Shown here piece by piece: positions 26,701 through 35,462 of a stretch of DNA of 64,000 nucleotides. The notes beneath the pieces are model-generated. The model was not told the DNA's origin. It did no database searches and was given only the letters and a program-made list of their open reading frames with translations. Each line of letters opens with the position of its first letter. The stretch's first letter is position 1. Made by a program: the position numbers and the translations under genes. Source of the DNA: Streptomyces sp. MJM8645 (GTDB lineage Bacteria > Actinomycetota > Actinomycetes > Streptomycetales > Streptomycetaceae); assembly GCF_001625365.1 (NCBI RefSeq), contig NZ_LJJF01000001.1, positions 5,698,501-5,762,500 on the forward strand, read 5' to 3'.

Positions 26701-26729
26701 GGGGCGGTGACCAGTACGGTCACCGCCCC
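26701..26729 (+). terminator. Hairpin terminator after gap
   Basis: A perfect 12-bp inverted repeat GGGGCGGTGACC (26701-26712) with its complement at 26718-26729 and a 5-nt loop, 39 bp after the stop codon. Confidence 0.75.
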
Positions 26730-26841
26730 GCCGCCGTTCCCGCCCCCGCTCCGTCCTTGATCGGCCCGGGTGCACCCGGGCGCGGGCGGGCCGGGGGCGG
26801 CGGCTATCTTGATGGGTCACGGACATCCGGAGGAGTGGGCG

Positions 26842-27699
26842 ATGGGGATGGGGATGGCTGGTCGGAGGGTGGCTGCCGCGGTGGCGGCCGGGGTGCTGAC
26901 GGGGGTGCTGGCCGGGTGCTCGGCGGGTTCTGCGGGGAGTTCCCCGGCGGGCTCCGATGCGGCCAAGGGTGCGGCGGGGGCGGCGAGTGCGGTGGCGAGT
27001 GCGACGGGTCCGGCGGGTGGTGAGACCGGTGCAGGGGCTTCGGTCTCCGCCTCGGCGTCCGCGCCTGCCGCCGCGACGGGGGCGGGTGCGGCTGCGGGCT
27101 CGGCCTCGGCGCCGCCGCCTGCGACCGGAAGCGGTGGCGCCGGGGCCTCTGCTCCGCCGGCCGGGGCGGCGACGCCCGGGGCGGACCTGGAGGCGGTGCT
27201 GCTGGACGACAAGCTCGTCGGGCAGGTGCTGCCGGACGCGAAGGCGATGGCGGGCTGGGAGGAGGAGAAGCGCAAGGTCGACACCATCGACCACGCCACC
27301 ACCTGCACCGCGGCGGTGCCGTGCACCGGCAAGCCGCTCAGCGGTTCCGTCCGGTTCTCCTCGGGGGATGTGGTCGCCCGCTTCATCGTCGAGACGCTGC
27401 CGAACCGCGACGCCGCCAAGGGCAAGCTCAAGGAGTCCTACGCCTCCTACGGAGCCGGGCCGTTCCGCAAGGTCGACTCCCCGGTGCTGGGCAGCGAGAG
27501 CCAGGCCTTCCAGGGTCAGCTGGGCGAGAGCGAGGGCATCGGCATCGTGCTGCGCTCTGGCACCGTCGTCGCCAGCGTGACCACCGAGGGCGGGCCGGCC
27601 GACGTGGCTGCCGCCCGGCGGTTCGGGGTGATGCTGGTCAAGCGGATCGAGCAGGCCCAGGCGGGCAAGACCCCGGACGCCGGGCTCGGACTGGCCTGA
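26842..27699 (+). CDS. Secreted lipoprotein of unknown function
   Basis: A 285-residue protein with a lipoprotein signal: MGMGMAGRRVAAAVAAGVLT followed by GVLAGC, a clear lipobox, so it is anchored outside the membrane by diacylglycerol on that Cys. A long Ala/Gly/Ser/Pro-rich spacer (about residues 30-110) leads to a folded domain (about 115-285) with one Cys pair in HATTCTAAVPC. It also contains SGSVRFSSGDVVARFIVETL and EGIGIVLRSGTVVASVTTEG. I recognise no enzymatic motif. ATG 26842 is chosen because GGAGGAG lies 6 nt upstream; an earlier in-frame ATG at 26812 has no ribosome-binding site. Confidence 0.8.
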   Translation: MGMGMAGRRVAAAVAAGVLTGVLAGCSAGSAGSSPAGSDAAKGAAGAASAVASATGPAGGETGAGASVSASASAPAAATGAGAAAGSASAPPPATGSGGAGASAPPAGAATPGADLEAVLLDDKLVGQVLPDAKAMAGWEEEKRKVDTIDHATTCTAAVPCTGKPLSGSVRFSSGDVVARFIVETLPNRDAAKGKLKESYASYGAGPFRKVDSPVLGSESQAFQGQLGESEGIGIVLRSGTVVASVTTEGGPADVAAARRFGVMLVKRIEQAQAGKTPDAGLGLA

Positions 27700-27729
27700 C
27701 GGCCGCCGCGTACGCGAAGCGAAGCGAAG

Positions 27730-27757
27730 CCCCGGGCCGAGGAGGCGCCGGGGCCCG
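27730..27757 (+). terminator. GC hairpin after the lipoprotein gene
   Basis: CCCCGG and CCGGGG arms (27730-27735, 27748-27753) follow a triple GAAGC repeat. The remainder of the 295-bp gap to 27995 shows no gene; a TATCTACT box near 27923 may be the -10 of the next gene. Confidence 0.35.
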
Positions 27758-27994
27758 CTGCGTTTCGGCGTCGGACCGGACAGCGTCGCCGCTCGTTCGA
27801 CGTGCCCGCGTTCCGGCCGTCAGCCCCGGTCGTCCGCCCCGGTCGGCGGGCCGTGGGGCGGTCCCCGCACGTGCCGGACCGGGACGGCCCCTGGGCTGGG
27901 GAAACGGATGTCGGTCGGCCGTGATATCTACTCATCTGGGGTGGCCGTCGTGCGGCCATGCGAAAGATGCCGATGATGTTCGAGGGGGCCACAC

Positions 27995-29023
27995 ATGCCG
28001 CTGTTCCGACGCCGCTCCGGCGAGGAGGCCGCGCAGAGCGGGGCGGGCTGGCTTGGGAGGGTGCGGCGGGCCGTCGGGTCCACGCCCGTGGCGGCCGTTG
28101 CGGCGCCGCGGCTGGATCCGGCGCTCGGGGACGAGTCGCTGCGCCTGATGCTCGGCCAGGCCGCAGCCGGTGACTGGGCGGCCCTGGGCCCCGCGCTGGC
28201 CGCCGTCGGGGACGGCGCCGATCTGACCGGGCGGGTCGGTGCGATCGCGGAGGTGCCCCGGGTCGAGGAGTGGACGGCCCGGGCCCTCGCCGACCGGCCC
28301 GAGGACGCGCTGGCGCTGCTGCTGTCCGGTGCCCGGCACGTCACCTGGGCCTGGGAGGCCCGGACGGGCGCCCGGGCGAAGCACGTGTCCGAGAAGCAGT
28401 GGCAGGTGTTCCATGAGCGGCTGGACATCGCCGAGGAGCAGCTGCTGGAGGTCGCCGAGCGCGAGCCCTCCTGGCTCGCCCCCTGGTACTTCCTGCAGAT
28501 CAGCGCCCGCGGTGCCTCGCTCCCGGCGGAGGTCGCGACCTGCCGCTTCGAGGCCGCCGTGCGCCGTGCTCCCGGGCATCCGGCCTCGCACCGCCAGCGC
28601 CTCCAGCAGCTGTGTGCCAAGTGGGGCGGCTCGCACGAGGAGATGCACGCTTTCGCCCGTTCCTCGATGCTCGCGGCGCCGGAGGGCAGCCAGCTCGGCG
28701 AGCTGGTGGTGCTGGCGCACCTGGAGCGCTGGCTGGACCTCCCGGACGGTGAGGACCGCGCCTACCTGGCCAGTGCGGAGGTGGTGGCCGACTTGCAGGA
28801 GGCGGCCTTCCGCTCCGTGCTGCACCCGGACTTCACGCCGGTGCGTGGTTGGCAGGGTTCCTTCAACGCCTTCGCGATGGCCTTCTCGCTGGCCGGCCAG
28901 CGCAAGACGGCGCGCCTGCTGTTCGAGGCCTTGGACGGCGCCGTCACCGAGTCGCCCTGGCACTTCCTGTCCGGTGATCCGCTCAAGGCGTTCGCCTCCC
29001 ACCGGGACCGCTGCGCGTACTGA
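27995..29023 (+). CDS. Hypothetical helical protein, first gene of the HSP90-TPR operon
   Basis: A 342-residue soluble, largely helical protein of no family I can name. After a basic N-terminus (MPLFRRRSGEEAAQSGAGWL) it has aromatic-rich repeats such as WTARALADRPEDALALLLSG, WQVFHERLDIAEEQLLEVAE, REPSWLAPWYFLQISARG and FEAAVRRAPGHPASHRQRLQ. These have the size and periodicity of TPR-like helix pairs. ATG 27995 is preceded by GAGGGGGCC. It lies 56 bp before a divergent HSP90 gene and is followed by a TPR protein, all in the same direction. A role as a client adaptor or co-chaperone is a reasonable but untested idea. Confidence 0.7.
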   Translation: MPLFRRRSGEEAAQSGAGWLGRVRRAVGSTPVAAVAAPRLDPALGDESLRLMLGQAAAGDWAALGPALAAVGDGADLTGRVGAIAEVPRVEEWTARALADRPEDALALLLSGARHVTWAWEARTGARAKHVSEKQWQVFHERLDIAEEQLLEVAEREPSWLAPWYFLQISARGASLPAEVATCRFEAAVRRAPGHPASHRQRLQQLCAKWGGSHEEMHAFARSSMLAAPEGSQLGELVVLAHLERWLDLPDGEDRAYLASAEVVADLQEAAFRSVLHPDFTPVRGWQGSFNAFAMAFSLAGQRKTARLLFEALDGAVTESPWHFLSGDPLKAFASHRDRCAY

Positions 29024-29079
29024 CGCCCCCGGCCCGTCCAGAACCTCCATCACCCGCCCCGCGATCGAAAGAGCCCCCG

Positions 29080-30966
29080 GTGTCCCCATCCGAGAACCCG
29101 ACGCCCGACAACGCGGCGAGCGCGCACACCTTCCAGGTGGACCTGCGCGGCCTGGTGGACCTGCTCTCCCACCACCTCTACTCCAGCCCGCGGGTGTACC
29201 TGCGCGAGTTGCTGCAGAACGCGGTGGACGCGATCTCCGCCCGCCGCGCCCTCGATCCGCAGGCGCCGGCCCGGATCGTCGTGCGCGCCGACGACGAGCT
29301 GAGCGTCACCGACACCGGCGTCGGCCTGACCGAGGCGGACGTCCACACCTTCCTCGCCACCATCGGCCGCAGTTCGAAGCGCGACGCCGACGGCCGGCTG
29401 GACGGCGCCGGGCTGGCCCAGGCCCGCGGCGACTTCATCGGCCAGTTCGGCATCGGCCTGCTGGCCTGCTTCGTGGTCGCCGACGAGATCACCGTGGTGA
29501 CCCGCTCCGCCGCCACGCCGGACGCGCCGGTGATCGAGTGGCGCGGCGGCTCCGACGGCCGCTACACGATCCGCACCCTGCCCGCCGCGGCCAAGCCGGA
29601 GCCGGGCACCACCGTGACGCTGGTCCCGCGCGCCGACGCCGTCGAGTGGACGCGGTCGGGCCGCGTCCTCGCGCTGGCCCGGGACTTCGGCAGCCTGCTG
29701 CGCCACGACGTCACGGTGGTGGACGCGAACGGCACCGAGCACCGGGTGAACCGCACCCCGCCGTGGGCCGAGCGGCACGGCTCGCCGCTGGCCCGGCGCG
29801 ACGCGCTGACGGAGTACTGCCGCGCCGCCTTCGACTTCGCCCCGCTCGACACCATCGACCTGGACCTGCCGCTGGTCGGCCTGCGCGGCGTCGCCTACGT
29901 GCTGCCGGACGCGGCCCCGCCGTCCCGCCGTTCGGGCCACCGGGTGCACCTCAAGGGCATGCTGTTGTCCGACCAGGCCGACGAGCTGCTGCCGGACTGG
30001 GCGTTCTTCGTCCGCTGCGTGGTGGACACCGACGGCCTGCGCCCGACCGCTTCCCGCGAGGGCCTGTACGCGGACGAGACGCTGGCCGCCGTCCGCGACG
30101 CGCTGGGCGTCCGGATCCGCGACTGGCTGACCGGCCTGTCCGCGAGCGATCCGGCGCTGCTGCACCGCTTCCTGTCCGTGCACCACCTGGCCGTCAAGGA
30201 ACTCGCCCGTTACGACGACGAGTTGCTGCGGATGATGCTGCCGTGGCTGCCGTTCGAGACCACCGACGGCAACGTCACCCTGGACGAGTTCACCCGCAGC
30301 CACCCGGTGGTGCTGGTGACCCGCACCGTCGAGGAGTTCCGCCAGGTCGCCCCGATCGCCGGCGCCGCCGGCCTCGGCGTGGTCAACGGCGGCTACACCT
30401 ACGACCGCGACCTGGTGCACCGGCTGCCCGAGATCCGCCCCGGCGTCTCGGTCTCCGACCTCGACCCGGGCACCGTCACCGCGCACCTGGACACCGTCGA
30501 CCCGGCCGCCGAGCTCGCCGCGAACGCCTTCCTCGCCGTCGCCCGCGAGGTGGTCGGCCGCTTCGACTGCGACGTCGCCCTGCGCAGCTTCCACCCGACC
30601 AACGCGCCCGCGCTGCTGCTGGACAACCGGGAGGCCCGGCACGAGCGCAGCCGCGCCCAGCTCGCCGAGGAGGCCGACGGCCTGTGGGCGGACATCCTGG
30701 GCTCGCTGCGCGCCGAGGCGCCCCGCGCCCAGCTGGTGCTCAACCACCTCAACCCGCTGGTGCGCCGCGCCGCGACGGTCACCAACCGCGAGCTGGCCGT
30801 CACTGCCGTCGAGGCGCTGTACGGGCAGGCCGTGCTGATGACCCGCCGCCCGCTCAAGGCCAGCGAGAGCGCCCTGCTCAACCGCTCGTTCATCAGCCTG
30901 CTCGACCACGCCATGCTCGGCCACGAGTCGGCCGGACCGGACCGCACCGACCCGAAGGAGGCCTGA
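29080..30966 (+). CDS. Divergent HSP90-family chaperone ATPase
   Basis: A 628-residue HSP90-like protein, distinct from housekeeping HtpG. The GHKL ATPase domain (about residues 15-215) has RELLQNAVDAI, TDTGVGLTEADV and DFIGQFGIGLLACFVVADEI, i.e. the N, G1 and G2 boxes. The middle domain contains HRVHLKGMLLSDQADELLPD and FFVRCVVDTDGLRPTASREG with the catalytic Arg in SREG. The C-terminal part is divergent and has no MEEVD. It begins with GTG 29080 after GAAAGAG and overlaps the next gene (TGATG). Bacterial HSP90s remodel client proteins. Linkage to two helical-repeat proteins suggests dedicated clients or co-chaperones. Confidence 0.88.
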   Translation: MSPSENPTPDNAASAHTFQVDLRGLVDLLSHHLYSSPRVYLRELLQNAVDAISARRALDPQAPARIVVRADDELSVTDTGVGLTEADVHTFLATIGRSSKRDADGRLDGAGLAQARGDFIGQFGIGLLACFVVADEITVVTRSAATPDAPVIEWRGGSDGRYTIRTLPAAAKPEPGTTVTLVPRADAVEWTRSGRVLALARDFGSLLRHDVTVVDANGTEHRVNRTPPWAERHGSPLARRDALTEYCRAAFDFAPLDTIDLDLPLVGLRGVAYVLPDAAPPSRRSGHRVHLKGMLLSDQADELLPDWAFFVRCVVDTDGLRPTASREGLYADETLAAVRDALGVRIRDWLTGLSASDPALLHRFLSVHHLAVKELARYDDELLRMMLPWLPFETTDGNVTLDEFTRSHPVVLVTRTVEEFRQVAPIAGAAGLGVVNGGYTYDRDLVHRLPEIRPGVSVSDLDPGTVTAHLDTVDPAAELAANAFLAVAREVVGRFDCDVALRSFHPTNAPALLLDNREARHERSRAQLAEEADGLWADILGSLRAEAPRAQLVLNHLNPLVRRAATVTNRELAVTAVEALYGQAVLMTRRPLKASESALLNRSFISLLDHAMLGHESAGPDRTDPKEA

Positions 30967-33878
30967 TGCTGGACACCCCCGATGCGGTGATGGCCGCGCT
31001 GCGCGAGAACGACGCCCGCCCCTACGGCCGCCAGCGGACCGTCGCGGCCGAGGAACTCGTCGACGCCGCCGAGCAGTTCGACGACACCGGGGCGCGCTCG
31101 ATGGCCCTGCTGGAGCTGATGGAGGCGTACGAGTACGACGGTGAGCGCGGCAAGAGCCCGGTCGTCTTCGCCCGCCTCCTCAAGCTGTGGGACGCCGACC
31201 CGGACGGCTTCGGCGAGTGGGCCCGCCAGCAGGTGTTCTGGCGTTTCAAGTGGGTGGCCGGCGCACTCCTGGGCAACCCGGACGTGCCGCTGCCGGCCCT
31301 GCGGCGCTGGCACACCGAACTGCGCGACCGCTACCGGGCGGCCGGCTTCGACCTCCAGCCGTACTATGTCCAGCGCTACCACCTGGCCGCGCAGACCGGC
31401 AGCGGCCGCCAGGACGCCTACGAGCTGTGGACGGCCCGTCCGCGCTCCGAGCTGAGCGACTGCCACGCCTGCGAGACCCGGGCGCGCGCCGAGCACTTCG
31501 TGGACGCCGGCGACGACGCCCGGGCGCTGGACGTCCTGCAGCCGGTCCTCGACGGCCGGAGTAGTTGCGAGCAGGAGCCCGCCCTCAGCCAGGCCGCCGC
31601 CCTGCTCCCGCTGCTGCGCCGGGGCCGGCTGGACGAGGCCCGCTCCAGCCACCTGACCGGTTACCGCGCCGCGCGCGGCAAGGCCTCGATGGCGCACGCC
31701 GTCGGCCGGCACGTCGAGTTCTGCGCGCTGTCCGGCAACGAGCCGCGCGGCCTGGAACTGCTCGCCGAGAACCGCGACCTGTTCGCGGTGGCCGGCGAGC
31801 CGTCCGCGCTGCTGTCCTTCCTCACCGGCGTCGAGGTGCTGCTCGCCGTCCTGGCCCGGGGCGGCCATGGTGGGCTCGCCGTCAGCGGCCCGCCCGGCAC
31901 CTCCTGGACGGCGGACACCCTGCTCGCCCATGTGCGCGCCGAGGCCGACGCGCTCGCCGCCCGCTTCGACGCCCGCAACGGCACCGACGCGGTCGGCGCC
32001 GACCGGCGCGCCCGGCTGGCCCGCGAGCCGCTGCTGGCCGAGCCGCTGGCCCTCGGCGTGCGCGCCGCCGCCGCGCCCGAGCTGGCCGCCGCCCCGGCCC
32101 TCGCGCCCGCACCGCGCCGGGCCGTCGAGCCGGAGCCGGAGGACTTCACCGCCCTGGTGGTCCGGGCCCGCGAGCTGGAGCTCGTCGGGCACCCGGACGC
32201 CGACCGGCTCTGGCGGCGGATCGCCGAACGCGCCGCCGCCGACGGTTTCGCCCACCCCGAGGGCACCGCGGTCGGCAGCCCCGGGCGGCTGCGCGCCGAA
32301 CTCGCCGAGCAGCGGGCCCACCAGGCGCTGGAGCGGGACGAGCACGCCGACGGCCGGGCCGGGCTGCTGGCCGCCGCCGAGCTGTTCGAGCAGGCCGGGC
32401 TGCCCGGCCAGGCCCTGATGGCCCGGGCCCGCGCGCTGATCGTGGAACTCGGCGACGTCGAGGGCGCGGTGGCCGACTGGCCGGCGCTCGACGAGGTGCT
32501 GCGCCGGGCCGAGGAGCTGCGGGCCGCCGGCACGATGGCCGACGACGACCACCTGATCGTGTGGCAGGTCCGCGCCTACGCGGCCCACCACGACTTGGTC
32601 GAGGCGCTGCCCGAGCCGCCCGCCGAGGCCGTCGAGCGCTTCGAGGCGGCGGCCGGCGGCTACCACCGCACCGCCGTGGAGCTGGGCTCCGCCCGCCGCG
32701 CGGCCACCTCCCGCCAGTACCTGGCCGACGCGGCCGCCCGGCAGGGCCGGCTGGCCGAGGCCACCGCCGAACTGCGCGAGGTGCTCGCCCAGTTGGACGC
32801 GGCCGAACTGCCCTGGCACACCCCGCGGGTGCTCGGCCTGCTGGGCCAGGTGCTGTTGCAGAGCGGCGAACCCGCCGAGGCCGTCGAGGTGTTCCACCGG
32901 GCGCTCGCCGAGGCCGCCCGCTGGGGCGACGACTCCTACCCGTACGCGCCCACCTACCTGATGCTCGGCCACGCGGCCATGGGGGCCGGGGACCGCGGCG
33001 GCGCGGTCCGGGCGCTCACCGAGGCGGCCGCGCGCTTCGACCGCAAGGGCCGGGAGGCGGCCGAGGACGCCGCGCAGGCCCGTCTCCAGCTGGCCGACGT
33101 GCTGCGTGCCGCCGACCGCACGGCCGACGCCGTCGCGGTGCTGGAGTCGGTGCTGCTGGACGCCGCCGCGTCGGAGCTGGACGTTCGGATGCTCGCGCAG
33201 GCCCGGCTGGACCTCGCCCGGGGCCTCACCGAACTGGACGAGCACCGGGACGCCGCCGAGGAGTACCTGCGGCTGGCCGACGTCGTCGCCGGCTGGGAGG
33301 AGCAGGACACCCACACCATGGTCGCCTGCGAGGCCGCGCTGGCGCTGGCCCGGGCGGACCGCTGGGAGGCCGCGAAGGCCGCCCTCGACCGCGCCCTCGC
33401 GGCGCACGCCCAGGCCCCCCAGGTGGACCAACTGGCCGCGACGCTACGCGAGTTCGCCCGGCTGACCATGCACGCCGAGGGCCCGGAGGGGCTGGCTTCG
33501 GCGCTGGCCCGGCTGGCCGAGGCGGACGCCGCCGGGGAGCACGCCGGGCAGACCGGTCAGGAGTACAACCCCTGGTACCTGCGCGGCGGTTCGCACTACG
33601 AGCGGGCGCGCTGCCTGGCCATGGCCGAGCGCCACGAGGAGGCGCTGGCCGAGGTCGAGCGGGCGATCGCGGTCTACGAGGGCGGCGACGAGCGGGCCGG
33701 GACGTCCCGGGCCGAGGCCGTCCGACTGGCCGCGCTGATCGAGGGCGCCGACCTCGGCCGTACCGGGGCGGCCGTCGCCCGGCTGACCGCGGGCATCGCC
33801 CGCTGCGAGGCCGCCGGCCTCCCGGAGGCGGCGCAGGTGCTGGCCGAACTGCGGGAGCGGTTCACGGCCGCGGACTGA
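30966..33878 (+). CDS. Large TPR-like repeat protein, partner of the HSP90 homologue
   Basis: A 970-residue soluble protein made almost entirely of helix-turn-helix repeats. Good TPR-like units are in the C-terminal two thirds, for example QYLADAAARQGRLAEATAEL, LGLLGQVLLQSGEPAEAVEV, YLMLGHAAMGAGDRGGAVRA and YERARCLAMAERHEEALAEV. A Pro/Ala-rich linker near residues 360-390 divides it. Its ATG overlaps the HSP90 stop by one base (TGATG) with GAAGGAGG just upstream, so the two are coupled and made together. Eukaryotic HSP90 works with TPR co-chaperones through MEEVD, which is absent here, so any interaction must use another surface. A hairpin terminator follows. Confidence 0.85.
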   Translation: MLDTPDAVMAALRENDARPYGRQRTVAAEELVDAAEQFDDTGARSMALLELMEAYEYDGERGKSPVVFARLLKLWDADPDGFGEWARQQVFWRFKWVAGALLGNPDVPLPALRRWHTELRDRYRAAGFDLQPYYVQRYHLAAQTGSGRQDAYELWTARPRSELSDCHACETRARAEHFVDAGDDARALDVLQPVLDGRSSCEQEPALSQAAALLPLLRRGRLDEARSSHLTGYRAARGKASMAHAVGRHVEFCALSGNEPRGLELLAENRDLFAVAGEPSALLSFLTGVEVLLAVLARGGHGGLAVSGPPGTSWTADTLLAHVRAEADALAARFDARNGTDAVGADRRARLAREPLLAEPLALGVRAAAAPELAAAPALAPAPRRAVEPEPEDFTALVVRARELELVGHPDADRLWRRIAERAAADGFAHPEGTAVGSPGRLRAELAEQRAHQALERDEHADGRAGLLAAAELFEQAGLPGQALMARARALIVELGDVEGAVADWPALDEVLRRAEELRAAGTMADDDHLIVWQVRAYAAHHDLVEALPEPPAEAVERFEAAAGGYHRTAVELGSARRAATSRQYLADAAARQGRLAEATAELREVLAQLDAAELPWHTPRVLGLLGQVLLQSGEPAEAVEVFHRALAEAARWGDDSYPYAPTYLMLGHAAMGAGDRGGAVRALTEAAARFDRKGREAAEDAAQARLQLADVLRAADRTADAVAVLESVLLDAAASELDVRMLAQARLDLARGLTELDEHRDAAEEYLRLADVVAGWEEQDTHTMVACEAALALARADRWEAAKAALDRALAAHAQAPQVDQLAATLREFARLTMHAEGPEGLASALARLAEADAAGEHAGQTGQEYNPWYLRGGSHYERARCLAMAERHEEALAEVERAIAVYEGGDERAGTSRAEAVRLAALIEGADLGRTGAAVARLTAGIARCEAAGLPEAAQVLAELRERFTAAD

Positions 33879-33900
33879 CCACGGCCGCGAACTGGCCTGC

Positions 33901-33935
33901 CGGGGGCCCGGGGTGCGCAGATCCCCGGGCCCCGG
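33901..33935. terminator. Bidirectional hairpin between the TPR gene and the chitinase
   Basis: GGGGCCCGGGG (33903-33913) and CCCCGGGCCCC (33923-33933) form a strong stem with a 9-nt loop in the 84-bp gap between two convergent genes. Confidence 0.7.
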
Positions 33936-33962
33936 GCGTCGGCCCGTCGACCTGTCAGCCCG

Positions 33963-35255
33963 TCAGCAGGGGCCGTCGTCGCCCCAGACGCCCCACTGGC
34001 CGCTGGCGCTCGGCACCTCGTTCAGCGTCCACCACTTGGCGTGGTACTCGTGGCCGCCGTACGAGACCTTGCTGCCGCTGGTGTACGTGGTGCTCGCGCT
34101 CCACGCCGGGTCGGCGCAGGCCCCGGGGGTGGTCGGGGGAGTCGTCGGCGGCGTGGTGGGCGGGGTGGTCGGAGGCGTGGTCGGCGGGGTGGTGGGCGGC
34201 GTCGCCCCGGCGAACTTCACGGTGTACTTGGTGAAGTCCCAGTCGTTCTGCGCCACGCTGGAGCAGGAGCCGGACAGCCCCGGGTCCACCGGGCCCGTGC
34301 ACTGCCGGTCCCGGTTGACCGACCAGTAGGTGTACCGGGCCAGGTTGTGCGCGGTGGCGAAGTCCAGCACGGCCTGGAAGTCCGCCTGCCGGAAGTACTC
34401 GGCGGCGTCGGTGCGGCCGTTCATCATCGACACGCCCTCGTGGGCGTAGGCCGTCGCCTCGGACCAGCCGAAGGTGGTCTGGAGGATCTGGTTGAACTTC
34501 ACCAGCGCGTCGGTCTGCGCGGCCGCGCCGTTGAACCCGCCGTCGAACGGCATGATCGAGTAGTTGTTCGGCGTGAAGCCCTGCGACTTGGCCTCGTTCA
34601 GCATCTGGGTGCCGAACCAGCCCGTCCCCGCGTTGGTCCCGGCGGTGGTGATCGAGATGTAGAGGCCGGGGTTGTTCTGCTGGAGGATCCGGGCGGCGCC
34701 GATCTCGTTGTGGATCGCCGCGGTGTTCTCGTACTCCGGCTCCTCCAGGTCGAAGTCGATCGCCTTCAACTGGTACTTGGTGATCACCTTCTGGTACCCG
34801 GCGGCGGTCGCCTCCGGCGTGCCGCAGACCTGGCCGAGCTTGGTGCCGCCGTACCCGCCGACCGACACCGAGACGTCCCCGCCCTTGCCGCGGATGGTCT
34901 GGATGACGCCGGGCATGGTGGTGTCGGTGTCGATCGAGGAGGTGCCGCCCCAGGCCGGTGAACAGCTGCTGCCCTGGGCCAGGATGAACGCCAGCTGGAA
35001 GGCCTTCTGCCCGGTGGCGTCCATCACCGCCGCGGCGTCCGGCGGGCTGTTGTCCTCGGGCATCAGGTAGGGCGCCGAGGCGTACCAGTTGCTGCCGAGG
35101 CCGGTCGTGGTGTCGGCGGCGGCGGAGCCGGTGTTCGCGAGCGCGGCGACACCGCCGGCGACCAGGCCGAGCACCCCGGCCACGGCGGCGGCGACCCGGC
35201 GCGGGCGGCGGCGCGGGTTCCGGGGGGCGGGGTGTGGGGGAAGTGCGCGTTCCAT
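33963..35255 (-). CDS. Secreted GH18-family chitinase-like hydrolase with C-terminal chitin-binding module
   Basis: A 430-residue secreted protein. The N-terminus MERALPPHPAPRNPRRRPRR continues into a hydrophobic stretch ending ANTGSAAA, a signal peptide. The catalytic TIM barrel (about residues 50-350) has VSVSVGGYGG and the active-site motif AIDFDLEEPE near 167, which keeps the DxDxE core with the acid Glu. The first Asp of the full DxxDxDxE motif is Lys here. A (T-P-P)n linker leads to a CBM5/12 module (about 380-430: CADPAWSASTTYTSGSKVSY then HEYHAKWWTLNEVPSASGQW). It would cut chitin outside the cell. A DasR operator lies 113 bp upstream, so GlcNAc-dependent derepression is expected. Confidence 0.9.
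   Translation of the reverse strand: MERALPPHPAPRNPRRRPRRVAAAVAGVLGLVAGGVAALANTGSAAADTTTGLGSNWYASAPYLMPEDNSPPDAAAVMDATGQKAFQLAFILAQGSSCSPAWGGTSSIDTDTTMPGVIQTIRGKGGDVSVSVGGYGGTKLGQVCGTPEATAAGYQKVITKYQLKAIDFDLEEPEYENTAAIHNEIGAARILQQNNPGLYISITTAGTNAGTGWFGTQMLNEAKSQGFTPNNYSIMPFDGGFNGAAAQTDALVKFNQILQTTFGWSEATAYAHEGVSMMNGRTDAAEYFRQADFQAVLDFATAHNLARYTYWSVNRDRQCTGPVDPGLSGSCSSVAQNDWDFTKYTVKFAGATPPTTPPTTPPTTPPTTPPTTPPTTPGACADPAWSASTTYTSGSKVSYGGHEYHAKWWTLNEVPSASGQWGVWGDDGPC
34133..34202 (-). repeat. Coding repeat for a Thr-Pro linker
   Basis: Tandem copies of a 12-nt unit encode TPPT-type repeats joining the catalytic and chitin-binding domains. Copy number in such linkers often varies between strains. 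Confidence 0.6.
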
Positions 35256-35367
35256 CGAGGGCCTTTCCAGGCGGGACGGCAGTGGGGGAGGGGCTGCTCA
35301 CGCCGGAGGTGGGGGTGGCGCGCAGACCGAACGGGCCTTTGGCAGGGGGTAGTTGCCGAAGGCTGTC

Positions 35368-35383
35368 ACTGGTATAGACCTGT
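35368..35383. promoter_or_regulatory. DasR operator (dre site) upstream of the chitinase gene
   Basis: ACTGGTATAGACCTGT matches 14 of 16 positions of the dre consensus as I know it, ASTGGTCTAGACCAST (S = C or G). DasR is the GntR-family repressor that controls chitin and GlcNAc genes in Streptomyces, and its sites overlap the chitinase-promoter direct repeats. The site lies 113 bp before the chitinase ATG, suitable for promoter occlusion. Confidence 0.8.
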
Positions 35384-35462
35384 CGAGGAAGGGTGGTCAA
35401 CCCCAAAATGGTCAAGCCGGGCCCGGCGCCGGCGGTGGGCCGGGCGCCGAACGGGCTCCCCG

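Noticed and set aside
28239..33878. A 1879-codon open frame on the plus strand running across the HSP90 operon
   Set aside because: It is in a different frame from three genes with clear domains and is Arg/Pro/Ala-rich low-complexity sequence, a by-product of high GC at third positions.
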